DNA of 64,000 nt from NCBI RefSeq assembly GCF_005954645.2, contig NZ_CP040695.2, forward strand, positions 3,906,001 through 3,970,000, written 5' to 3'. A program made the translations under genes and the position numbers. Below are positions 24,596 to 32,214 of this stretch, piece after piece (positions within the stretch are counted from its first letter, which is position 1; each line of letters opens with the position of its first letter). This DNA comes from Nocardioides sp. S-1144 (GTDB lineage: Bacteria > Actinomycetota > Actinomycetes > Propionibacteriales > Nocardioidaceae). Below the pieces are notes generated by a model. It was given only the letters and a program-made list of their open reading frames with translations. It did no database searches and had not been told where the DNA came from.

Positions 24596-26251
24596 CTAGA
24601 CGCCCCGGGTCCGCAGCTCGCGGCGCAGGATCTTGCCGGTGACGGTCTTGGGCAGCTCGTCGATGACGACCACCTCGCGGGGGTACTTGTAGGCCGCCAT
24701 CCGTTCCTTGCAGTGCGCGACGAGCTCCTCCGGCGTGGCGCTGGTGCCGGGCTTGAGGCTGACGAAGGCCTTGACGGTCTCGCCGCGCCGCTCGTCGGGC
24801 ACCCCGATCACGGCGGCCTCACGGACGGCGGCGTGCTCGGCCAGGACGTCCTCGACCTCGCGCGGCCAGACCTTGTAGCCGGAGGCGTTGATCATGTCCT
24901 TCTTGCGGTCGACGATGAAGATCCAGCCCTCGGGGCTCATGAACCCCACGTCGCCGCTCTTCAACGCTCCCCCGGGCAGGTTCGCCGCCGTCTCGTCGGG
25001 CTTGCCCCAGTAGCCGGCCACCACCTGCGGCCCGTCGGCGACGATCTCGCCGACCTCGCCGAGCGGGACGTCGTGGCCCACCTCGTCCTGGATCCGCACG
25101 ATCGTGCCGGGCACCGGGGTGCCGACCGAGAGCGCACCCGAGGTCGGGTCGACCGGCGACGGCGTCCCGAACGGCGTCAGGGTCATCGGGCTGGTCGTCT
25201 CGGTGAGGCCGTAGGCGTTGTGCACCTGCAGCCCGGTCGCGGCCAGGAAGGCCTTCTCGGCCGTCGGGGAGATCGCCGCCCCGCCCGAGTAGGTCGAGGT
25301 GAACGAGGCGAAGTGGTCCTTCGTGAACGCCGGGGCGTTGAACAGCGCGTTGAACGCGGTGATCGCCCCGATCGTGTAGGTGGGCCGGTGCTCGAGGAGC
25401 GCGTCGAGGACGACGTTCGGCTCGAAGCGGTAGGCCAGCACCAGCGGCGCCGGCGCGTCGAAGCTGGCGCCGATGTGCCCGATCAGCCCGGTGATGTGGA
25501 ACAGGGGCGCGATCCCGAAGATCGACCCGCCGCGCTGGAACCGGGCCCACTCGCGGTAGACCCGCGAGGTGAACACGACGTTGCGGTGGGTGTTCATCGC
25601 GCCCTTGGGCACCCCGGTGGTGCCGGAGGTGTAGGTGAGGAAGGCGACGTCGTCGCCGGCCAGCACGACCGGCGGCGGCACCTCGCCGGCGTGCTGCGCG
25701 ACGAGCGTGGCGAGGTCGGTCGTGCCCTCGTGCCGCTGCCGGGTGATCCCGGCGAAGAGCCGCGGGTCGTCGCGCGTCTGGTGGTCGAGCTCGCTGGTGG
25801 TGAGCACGAGCCGCACCGCGGTGTCGGGCACGACGTCGCGGCCGACCTCGTCGTACAGCGACTCGAGCGCGACCAGCACGGTCGCGCCCGAGTCCTGCAG
25901 CAGGTAGGACAGCTCGCGGGCGCGGCTCATCGGGTTGATCGAGACCAGCACGCCGCCGGCCTTCCAGGTCGCGAGCATGCAGACGACGAACTGCGGCACG
26001 TTCTGCAGGTAGACCGCGAGCCGCTCGCCGGCACCGAACCCGCCCGCCAGCAGGGCGCTGGCGAGCGCGTCGCTCTGGGCGTCGAGCTCGCGGCGGGTCA
26101 GCGTGCCGTCGAAGTAGACGACGGCGACGCCGTCCGGGTCGGCGGCCAGCCCGGCCCGGAACATCTCCAGCGCGTTCGGGTGCTCCGAGTCCAGGTCGGG
26201 CGGCAGGTCGCCGTACAGCGACAGCCAGGGCCGTTCGTCGTAGACGCTCAC
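24596..26251 (-). CDS. Acyl-CoA synthetase (AMP-forming), copy 1
   Basis: A 551-residue ligase of the ANL superfamily that activates a carboxylic acid through an acyl-AMP to its CoA ester. Motifs in order: LTYTSGTTGVPKGAM (P-loop), YGLTETTS, SGDVGFMSPEGW, the hinge VDRKKDMI and the catalytic Lys in PKTVTGKILRREL. It starts at GTG 26251, six bases after the cyclase stop, so the two form an operon. It resembles the synthetase at 28349 throughout. The substrate is unknown; the cyclase next to it suggests a ring-derived or ester-type acid. Confidence 0.9.
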   Translation of the reverse strand: MSVYDERPWLSLYGDLPPDLDSEHPNALEMFRAGLAADPDGVAVVYFDGTLTRRELDAQSDALASALLAGGFGAGERLAVYLQNVPQFVVCMLATWKAGGVLVSINPMSRARELSYLLQDSGATVLVALESLYDEVGRDVVPDTAVRLVLTTSELDHQTRDDPRLFAGITRQRHEGTTDLATLVAQHAGEVPPPVVLAGDDVAFLTYTSGTTGVPKGAMNTHRNVVFTSRVYREWARFQRGGSIFGIAPLFHITGLIGHIGASFDAPAPLVLAYRFEPNVVLDALLEHRPTYTIGAITAFNALFNAPAFTKDHFASFTSTYSGGAAISPTAEKAFLAATGLQVHNAYGLTETTSPMTLTPFGTPSPVDPTSGALSVGTPVPGTIVRIQDEVGHDVPLGEVGEIVADGPQVVAGYWGKPDETAANLPGGALKSGDVGFMSPEGWIFIVDRKKDMINASGYKVWPREVEDVLAEHAAVREAAVIGVPDERRGETVKAFVSLKPGTSATPEELVAHCKERMAAYKYPREVVVIDELPKTVTGKILRRELRTRGV

Positions 26252-26257
26252 GGGCGA

Positions 26258-27211
26258 CTACTTGATGACGATCGGGTTGACCGGCGAGCCGCTGCCGAGG
26301 GCCACCTTGAGGGGCGCGGCGGCGTAGAAGAGCTCGTAGACGCCGTCCTCGGCGCAGTCGGCGGCGAGCTTCTCGAGGTCGGCGATCTCGGTGAGGGTGA
26401 CCCCGAGGTTGCGCATCAGCGCGTTGTGGAGCACCAGGGCCACGCCGTTGTTGGGGTCGAAGGTGACCTCGTTGGCGATCGTGTCGGTCACCAGGTTGGG
26501 GATCTCCATGTCGGCGAACCACTGCACCAGCTCGGGGCTGTAGACCAGGCCCGGCTCGCAGAAGCCCTCGTAGAACTTGTCGCCGAGCTCGAAGAAGAGC
26601 TGGAGGTAGTTGGTGCGGATGATGAGGATGTCGCGCTTGCGCAGCTCGACCCCCTGCGCCTCCGCGCACGCGACCAGGTCCTCGTGGGTGTAGGTCTCGG
26701 CCGCCTCGAGGGTCGGCTTGCCGCGGAAGCGGGCCATGTCGAGCAGCACCGCGCGCCCGACGACCCCCTTCTCGGCGATCGGCTGGATGCTGGCCTTGTC
26801 GAGGCCGCCGACGGTGGTGCGGGCGTCGTAGCCGTTCCAGATCTGGCCGCCGTACCAGACGTGGCCGAGGGCGTCGTACTGCGTGGAGCCCTGCAGGAAG
26901 GCGTTGATCTTGTCGTCGGCGTAGTGCAGTCCGCCGGGGAAGGCCGGCGCGTCGTCGCCGTCCCAGCTCGACTCGTCGAGGATCTGGGTGCGCTCGGCCG
27001 GCGTGCGGCCCGGCCACACCGGGTCGCCCTTGGGGTCGCCGATCAGGCGCTGCAGGGTGAACACCTTGCCGCTGGAGATCAGCGACGCCGCGGCGACGAC
27101 CTGCTCCGGGCCGAGGTAGTTCAGCGCGCCGACCTCGTCGTCGTCGCCCCACTTGCCCCAGTTGGACGGCGAGTCGGCCAGGAGGTCGGTCAGGTCGGGT
27201 GCGTCGGTCAT
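26258..27211 (-). CDS. Cyclase family protein (kynurenine-formamidase-like)
   Basis: A 317-residue metal-dependent hydrolase of the PF04199 type. In place of the classical HxGTHxD motif it has STQYDALGHVWYGG, the variant form of the family, then ILIIRTNYLQLFF and DTIANEV. Members hydrolyse lactones, amides or cyclic compounds. ATG 27211 has GAAAGG eight bases upstream; the longer in-frame start at 27319 would span the operator region. First gene of a cyclase-synthetase operon, probably controlled by the neighbouring XRE-TetR regulator. Confidence 0.83.
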   Translation of the reverse strand: MTDAPDLTDLLADSPSNWGKWGDDDEVGALNYLGPEQVVAAASLISSGKVFTLQRLIGDPKGDPVWPGRTPAERTQILDESSWDGDDAPAFPGGLHYADDKINAFLQGSTQYDALGHVWYGGQIWNGYDARTTVGGLDKASIQPIAEKGVVGRAVLLDMARFRGKPTLEAAETYTHEDLVACAEAQGVELRKRDILIIRTNYLQLFFELGDKFYEGFCEPGLVYSPELVQWFADMEIPNLVTDTIANEVTFDPNNGVALVLHNALMRNLGVTLTEIADLEKLAADCAEDGVYELFYAAAPLKVALGSGSPVNPIVIK

Positions 27212-27247
27212 CGAGCATGCCTTTCGTCGGGCGGGTGCGCGGGAGTG

Positions 27248-27372
27248 CTGAACCGTGGTGATCGAACGTTCTGACGGGTTCAGTGAGATGAGCGTCACAA
27301 CGATCCGGGCGCGCGTCAACCCCCGTTCTCGCCCGGCGACAGGGGCCCGGGCGGAGTTCGGTCAGGCTGAAC
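27248..27372 (-). promoter_or_regulatory. Promoter/operator region of the cyclase operon
   Basis: GTTCGG, five bases, CTGAAC (27356-27372) matches at 15 of 17 positions the site over the regulator's own start (28223-28239). Closer to the gene, CTGAACC (27248-27254) and GGTTCAG (27277-27283) form a wider inverted repeat with GAACGTTC between them. On the minus strand a -35-like TTGACG is followed after 17 bases by GACGCT. I infer control by the XRE-TetR protein. Confidence 0.55.
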
Positions 27373-27383
27373 GCGGGGGCGGC

Positions 27384-28232
27384 TCAGCGGGTCGGGCGCA
27401 TCAGGTCGCGGGCCATGGCGGCGTACTCCGCGGCGATCTCGGCGGGCGGCTGCGACCCCTCGGGTGAGTACCAGTAGGGCAGCGCCATGCACATGGTGGC
27501 GACCGCCCGGGCCGCGTGGTGGGGCAGCGCGACCCCGAAGGTGCCGTCGTCGACGGCCGCGGCGGCGGCGGCGTCGAGGGCGGCCTGGATGCGGCGCCGC
27601 GTGGCGGCGTTGCGCCGGCGGTCGGGGGCCTCGAGGCTGCGCACCTCGGTGGCCACGATGAACGCCGCCTCGGCGCGCACGGCGTGGAAGAGGGCGAGCG
27701 CCTCGACCATCCGCTCGAAGCGGTCCGCGGGGGTGGCCGCCTCCGCGCCCGCGCTCAGCACGCGCCAGGTGAGGTCCTCCATCACCAGGTCCACCAGCGC
27801 GACCAGCAGGCTCTGCTTGCTGCGGTGGTGGTGGTAGATCCCGGCGATGCTGATGTCGGCGGCCGCGGCGATCATCCGCATGGTGGCGCCGTGGTAGCCG
27901 GTCTCGCGCAGGACGCCGACCGCGGCGGCCAGCACGGGGTCGAGGGCGAGCGGCGGGAACGCGCGCCAGTCCCGGTGCCCGGCCGGAGGGGTCGCGGGCC
28001 CGGCACCGACCGGTGGCGCGAGCAGTCGCGCCGGCGAGACGTCGAGCACCACCGCGATCTGCCGCAGCCGGACGACGGTGAGCCCGACCTTTCCGTTCTC
28101 GACCGCGCTCATGGTGCCGACGCTGACGCCGACCCGGTCGGCCAGCTCGCGCAGGGTCAGGCCCGCGGCGCGCCGCGCCTGCCGGACCGCGGCGCCGGCG
28201 TGCCGCTCGTCGTCCGCCGCGAGTTCAGTCAC
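27384..28232 (-). CDS. Transcriptional regulator with XRE and TetR DNA-binding domains
   Basis: A 282-residue fusion. Residues about 10-68 form an XRE/Cro helix-turn-helix (LTLRELADRVGVSVGTMSAV). After a Pro-rich linker a full TetR-type domain follows: helix-turn-helix MRMIAAAADISIAGIYHHHR and a helical ligand domain. GTG 28232 is favoured because TAGGAT precedes it by seven bases; an ATG nine bases upstream is the alternative. The inverted repeat GTTCAGTCACGCTGAAC covers the predicted start point, which predicts self-repression. It is divergent from one acyl-CoA synthetase and upstream of the cyclase operon; both are likely targets. The ligand may be an acyl-CoA. Confidence 0.82.
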   Translation of the reverse strand: MTELAADDERHAGAAVRQARRAAGLTLRELADRVGVSVGTMSAVENGKVGLTVVRLRQIAVVLDVSPARLLAPPVGAGPATPPAGHRDWRAFPPLALDPVLAAAVGVLRETGYHGATMRMIAAAADISIAGIYHHHRSKQSLLVALVDLVMEDLTWRVLSAGAEAATPADRFERMVEALALFHAVRAEAAFIVATEVRSLEAPDRRRNAATRRRIQAALDAAAAAAVDDGTFGVALPHHAARAVATMCMALPYWYSPEGSQPPAEIAAEYAAMARDLMRPTR

Positions 28233-28245
28233 GCTGAACATCCTA
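28223..28245 (-). promoter_or_regulatory. -10 box and self-operator of the XRE-TetR regulator
   Basis: On the minus strand TAGGAT (28240-28245) is directly followed by GTTCAGCGTGACTGAAC (28223-28239), an inverted repeat with six-base arms. The operator covers the predicted +1 and the first codons, so a bound protein would block the polymerase. Confidence 0.6.
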
Positions 28246-28348
28246 GACCGGCGGACGGTCGCCCCGTCGCCACGCACCGGCGCCGGACGGGCGTCGGGCA
28301 GAATCGGGGCACGGGTGACCGAGCCACGACGAGGACCAGGGGGAACGG

Positions 28349-29962
28349 ATGCTCCACGACGCGCGCCCGTGGCTCGCGCACTACCCGCCCGGCCGCCCCG
28401 CGACGTTCGTGCCCGACCACCCCGACGGGCTCTCGATGCTCGCCGCCGCCGTCGACGCCGTCCCCGACGGCGCGGCCGCCCACTACCGCGGGACGTCGCT
28501 CACCTGGGCCGAGCTCGACCGCGGCTCCGACGCCCTCGCCGCCCTGCTCGTGGCGCGGGGTTTCCGGCACGGCGACCGGCTCGCCCTGTGCGTGCAGAAC
28601 GACCCCGCGTTCCTCCTCGGCCTCCTCGCGGCGTGGAAGGCCGGCGGGGCGGCCGCGCTGGTGAGCCCGATGCTCCGCGCGCGCGAGCTCGACCAGACCC
28701 TGCGCGACTGCGAGCCCGCCGCGCTGCTGGTCCTGGCCGACCTCTACGAGGACGTCACCCGCGCCGTGCTGGCCCCCGGTGACCTCGGCGTGCACACGGT
28801 CGTCACCGTCGCCGGCCCCGACACCGACCGCGGCGAGCCGGGCGACACGCTCGACCTGGCCGCGGTGCTGGCGACCGGCGCCGCGCCGCCCGCGCCGGCC
28901 CGCCCGCGACCCGGCGACGTCGCCGTCCTCGCCTACACCTCGGGCACGACCGGGCGGCCCAAGGCGGCGATGCTCACCCACGCGAACCTCGCCCACAGCG
29001 CCCAGACCTACCGCGACTGGTACGGCATCGCGCCCGGCGAGCCCGTGCTGGCGCTGTCGCCGGTCTTCCACGTCACGGGCCTGGTCGGCGGGGTGGTGCT
29101 CGCGCTGCTGCTCGGGTCGCCGGTCGTGCTCACCCACCGGATCACCCCGGACGCCGTCCTCGCGGCGGTCCGGGCCCACCGGCCGGCGTTCGCCGTCGCC
29201 TCGGTGACGGCCTACCTGGCCCTGGTCGACGACGGCCGCGCCGTCCCGGCGGACTTCACCTCCTTCCGGGTGCTCGCCTCCGGCGGGGCGCCCATCGAGC
29301 CGGCCGTCGCCGACCGCATCGAGGCGGCGACGGGGCACTACCTCCACAACGTCTACGGGCAGACCGAGACCACCTCGCCCTCGCACGCCGTGCCGCCCGG
29401 CGTCCGGGCCCCGGTCGACGAGGCGACCCGCTCGCTGTCGGTCGGCCTCCCGGTCTTCGGCACCGTCACCCGGGTCGTCGACGACCGCGGTCACGACGTG
29501 CCGGTCGGCGAGATCGGCGAGCTCGTCACCACCGGCCCCCAGGTGGCGGCCGGCTACTGGCGCAACCCCGAGGCCTCCGCCGAGTCGCTGCCCGACGGCG
29601 CGCTGCACACCGGCGACGTCGGCTTCATGTCGCCCGAGGGCTGGTTCCACGTCGTCGACCGGCGCACCGACATGATCATCGCCTCCGGCTACAAGGTGTG
29701 GCCGCGCGAGGTCGAGCAGGTGCTCGCCGGCCACCCCGCCGTCCGGGAGGTGGCCGTGGTGGGGATCCCCGACGACTACCGCGGCGAGTCGGTCAAGGCG
29801 TTCGTGGCCCTCCGCCCGGACGCCGTGGTGAGCGAGGCCGAGCTCGTGGGCTACTGCCGGGAGCGGATGGCGGCGTTCAAGTACCCGCGCGAGATCGAGC
29901 TGGTCGCGCGGCTCCCCCGCACCCTCACCGGCAAGGTGCTGCGGCGCGAGCTGCGCGCCTGA
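28349..29962 (+). CDS. Acyl-CoA synthetase (AMP-forming), copy 2
   Basis: A 537-residue relative of the synthetase at 24596, with the same motif set: LAYTSGTTGRPKAAM, YGQTETTS, TGDVGFMSPEGW, VDRRTDMI and the catalytic Lys in PRTLTGKVLRREL. GGGGGAA gives a good ribosome site before ATG 28349, and a possible -10 CAGAAT lies near 28310. It is divergent from the XRE-TetR gene, whose operator is about 110 bases away. The two synthetases probably act on related acids; specificity cannot be read from the sequence. Confidence 0.9.
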   Translation: MLHDARPWLAHYPPGRPATFVPDHPDGLSMLAAAVDAVPDGAAAHYRGTSLTWAELDRGSDALAALLVARGFRHGDRLALCVQNDPAFLLGLLAAWKAGGAAALVSPMLRARELDQTLRDCEPAALLVLADLYEDVTRAVLAPGDLGVHTVVTVAGPDTDRGEPGDTLDLAAVLATGAAPPAPARPRPGDVAVLAYTSGTTGRPKAAMLTHANLAHSAQTYRDWYGIAPGEPVLALSPVFHVTGLVGGVVLALLLGSPVVLTHRITPDAVLAAVRAHRPAFAVASVTAYLALVDDGRAVPADFTSFRVLASGGAPIEPAVADRIEAATGHYLHNVYGQTETTSPSHAVPPGVRAPVDEATRSLSVGLPVFGTVTRVVDDRGHDVPVGEIGELVTTGPQVAAGYWRNPEASAESLPDGALHTGDVGFMSPEGWFHVVDRRTDMIIASGYKVWPREVEQVLAGHPAVREVAVVGIPDDYRGESVKAFVALRPDAVVSEAELVGYCRERMAAFKYPREIELVARLPRTLTGKVLRRELRA

Positions 29963-30035
29963 CCGCGCGGGGGCGCCCCGCGCCCGCGGCGGCGGGGCCG
30001 GGCCGCCCTCGGCCGCACCCGGCGGCTCCGTCACC

Positions 30036-31127
30036 ATGGGTCGGGTGACCCACCTCGCCGACCCCCTGTCCCTCCGTCGCGGCTCCGCGTGGTCGAACCG
30101 GCTGGCGCTCGCGCCGCTGACCAACCAGCAGAGCAACCTCGACGGCACCCTCGGCGACGACGAGTACGAGTGGCTCGTCGCCCGCGGCGAGGGCGGGTTC
30201 GGCCTGACGATGACCTGCGCCGCCTACGTCGCCCGCGCCGGCAACCCGTGGCCGGGCCAGCTCGGCATCGCCGACGACGCGCACCTGCCCGGCCTGACCC
30301 GGCTCGCCGACGGGCTGCGCGCCACCGGCACCGTGTCGTCGGTGCAGCTGCACCACGGCGGGATCCGCGCCAACGCCGCCGTCTCCGGCGAGCAGCTCGT
30401 CGCGCCCTGGGACGACCCCGACAAGGGTGCCCGCGCGCTGAGCACCGCGGAGGTGCGCGAGACCGTCGCCGACTTCGTCGCGGCCGCCGGTCGCGCGGAG
30501 CGGGCCGGCTTCGACGGCGTCGAGGTGCACGGCGCGCACGGCTACCTCGCCGCGCAGTTCCTCGACGCCCGCAAGAACCACCGCACCGACGAGTACGGCG
30601 GCGACCTGGCCGGGCGCTCCCGCTTCCTGCTCGAGGTGCTGCGCGGCATCCGGGAGTCGACGCCCACCCTGCAGCTCGGCGTCCGGCTCAGCCCGGAGCG
30701 GTTCGGCATGGTGCTCGACGAGGCGACGTCGCTGGCGGAGCAGGTGATGGCCGAGGACCTCGTCGACTACCTCGACCTGTCGCTCTGGGACGTCCGCAAG
30801 CCCGTGCACGGCGCCGAGGACGAGGACGAGGACGACACGCTCCTCATCGACCACTTCATGGAGCTCCCCCGGCACGGCGCCCGGGTGGGCGTCGCCGGCA
30901 AGGTCCTGGGCGCTGCCGACGCCGACTGGTGCCTGGTCAGGGGCGCCGACTTCGTGACGATCGGGACCGGCGCGATCATCCACCACGACTTCGCCCGCCG
31001 CGCCGTCACGCACCCGACGTTCGTGAGCATGTCCCAGCCCGTGTCGCGCGAGCACCTCGCGGCCGAGCGGGTCTCGCCCTCGTTCGTCGACTACCTGGCC
31101 GCCGGCTGGGACGACTTCGTCGCCTGA
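30036..31127 (+). CDS. NADH:flavin oxidoreductase, old yellow enzyme family
   Basis: A 363-residue FMN-dependent TIM-barrel enzyme. The substrate-binding pair is in VSSVQLHHGG, and VEVHGAHGYLAAQFL with the DEYGG sequence nearby is typical of the family. The C-terminal region VTIGTGAIIHHDFA contacts the FMN phosphate. No 4Fe-4S cysteine cluster follows, so it is of the short type rather than the 2,4-dienoyl-CoA reductase type. It likely reduces activated double bonds. A GTG nine bases inside the frame (30045) is an alternative start. It may share the catabolic role of the synthetase 74 bases upstream. Confidence 0.87.
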   Translation: MGRVTHLADPLSLRRGSAWSNRLALAPLTNQQSNLDGTLGDDEYEWLVARGEGGFGLTMTCAAYVARAGNPWPGQLGIADDAHLPGLTRLADGLRATGTVSSVQLHHGGIRANAAVSGEQLVAPWDDPDKGARALSTAEVRETVADFVAAAGRAERAGFDGVEVHGAHGYLAAQFLDARKNHRTDEYGGDLAGRSRFLLEVLRGIRESTPTLQLGVRLSPERFGMVLDEATSLAEQVMAEDLVDYLDLSLWDVRKPVHGAEDEDEDDTLLIDHFMELPRHGARVGVAGKVLGAADADWCLVRGADFVTIGTGAIIHHDFARRAVTHPTFVSMSQPVSREHLAAERVSPSFVDYLAAGWDDFVA

Positions 31128-31131
31128 GCCG

Positions 31132-31158
31132 CCCGGGTCGCCCGGGTCGCCCGGGTCG
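31132..31158. repeat. Three tandem copies of CCCGGGTCG
   Basis: Three exact 9-base units lie end to end just after the stop codon of the old yellow enzyme gene, followed by a degenerate fourth. CCCGGG is itself palindromic. The stretch may be slippage-derived; no function is evident. Confidence 0.7.
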
Positions 31159-31186
31159 CACCGGGTCCCCGACGTGCGGGACCCAA

Positions 31187-31215
31187 TTGAACATGTTCAA
31201 AAGTTGGCCTACGGT
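31187..31215 (+). promoter_or_regulatory. Promoter with operator over the -35 of the TIGR01777 gene
   Basis: TTGAAC (31187-31192) and TACGGT (31210-31215) are separated by exactly 17 bases, and GTG follows six bases later. TTGAACATGTTCAA (31187-31200) is a perfect 14-base palindrome covering the -35, so a repressor, perhaps of the TetR or MarR type, would exclude the polymerase. No regulator gene is adjacent. Confidence 0.7.
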
Positions 31216-31221
31216 GGTGCC

Positions 31222-32205
31222 GTGAAGATCGTGATCCCCGGTGGGACCGGCCAGGTCGGCGGCGTCCTGCGCCGCGCACTCCTCGAGTCCGGGCACGAGG
31301 TCGTCGTCCTGAGCCGGCACCCGGTCCCCCTCGAGGCGGGCGTCCGCCACGTCGGCTGGGACGGGCGGACGCTCGGCGCGTGGGCCGAGGAGGTCGACGG
31401 CGCCGACGCGGTCGTCAACCTGGCCGGCCGCACGGTCAGCTGCCGCTACACCGACGAGCACCTGCGCCAGATGATGGACTCGCGCGTGGAGTCCGCGCGC
31501 GTGGTCGGACGGGCGATCCGGGCCGCGGCGCAGCCGCCCCGCGTCTGGCTGCAGATGAGCACCGCGACCATCTACGCCGACACCCGCGGCCCGGCGCACG
31601 ACGAGGCGACCGGTGTGATCGGCGGCGAGGAGCCCGACGTCCCCCTCTACTGGGAGTACAGCGTCCGGATCGCCCGGCGCTGGGAGGCCGCCCAGGCCGA
31701 GGCCGCGCTGCCGGCGACCCGGCGGGTCGCGCTGCGCACCGCGATGGTGATGACCCCCGACCGCGGCGGCGTCCTCGACCACCTGCTGTGGATGGCCCGG
31801 CTCGGGCTCGGCGGACCCGTGGCCGGCGGCGGGCAGTACGTGTCCTGGATCCACGGCGACGACTTCTGCCGCGCGGTCGCGTTCCTGCTCGACCGCGACG
31901 ACGTCGAGGGGCCGGTCAACCTGGCCGCACCGGACCCGCTCCCCCAGCGCGAGCTGATGGACCGGCTGCGGGACGCGTGGGGCCGTCGTCCCGCCCTGCC
32001 CGCGACGCGGTGGATGGCCGAGGTCGGCGCGCTGGCCCTGCGCAGCGACACCGAGCTGCTCCTCAAGAGCCGCCGCGTGGTGCCGGGCCGGCTGCTCGAC
32101 GCCGGCTTCGCCTTCGACCACCCGACCTGGGACGACGCCGCCGCCGCCCTGGTGCGCGACGTCCGCGACCGCCGGTCCCTGGGGCGGGCTCGCAGCGCCG
32201 CGTAA
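31222..32205 (+). CDS. TIGR01777 family NAD(P)-binding epimerase-like protein
   Basis: A 327-residue extended short-chain dehydrogenase-like protein with a Rossmann fold: IVIPGGTGQVGGVLRRAL at the N terminus, VVNLAGRTVSCRYTDEH and LRTAMVMTPDRGGVLDHLL, plus the conserved C-terminal GQYVSWIHGDDFCRAVAFLL typical of the YfcH/TIGR01777 group. The canonical YxxxK appears as YWEYSVRIARRWE-like sequence without a clear Lys. The enzymatic role is unknown in the family. GTG 31222 fits the leaderless promoter. selO follows nine bases later but also has its own -10 box. Confidence 0.83.
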   Translation: MKIVIPGGTGQVGGVLRRALLESGHEVVVLSRHPVPLEAGVRHVGWDGRTLGAWAEEVDGADAVVNLAGRTVSCRYTDEHLRQMMDSRVESARVVGRAIRAAAQPPRVWLQMSTATIYADTRGPAHDEATGVIGGEEPDVPLYWEYSVRIARRWEAAQAEAALPATRRVALRTAMVMTPDRGGVLDHLLWMARLGLGGPVAGGGQYVSWIHGDDFCRAVAFLLDRDDVEGPVNLAAPDPLPQRELMDRLRDAWGRRPALPATRWMAEVGALALRSDTELLLKSRRVVPGRLLDAGFAFDHPTWDDAAAALVRDVRDRRSLGRARSAA

Positions 32206-32214
32206 CCTCGACAC

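Noticed and set aside
23564..27274. Plus-strand open frame of 1236 codons
   Set aside because: It is antisense to the thioesterase, synthetase and cyclase genes and has no recognisable domain.
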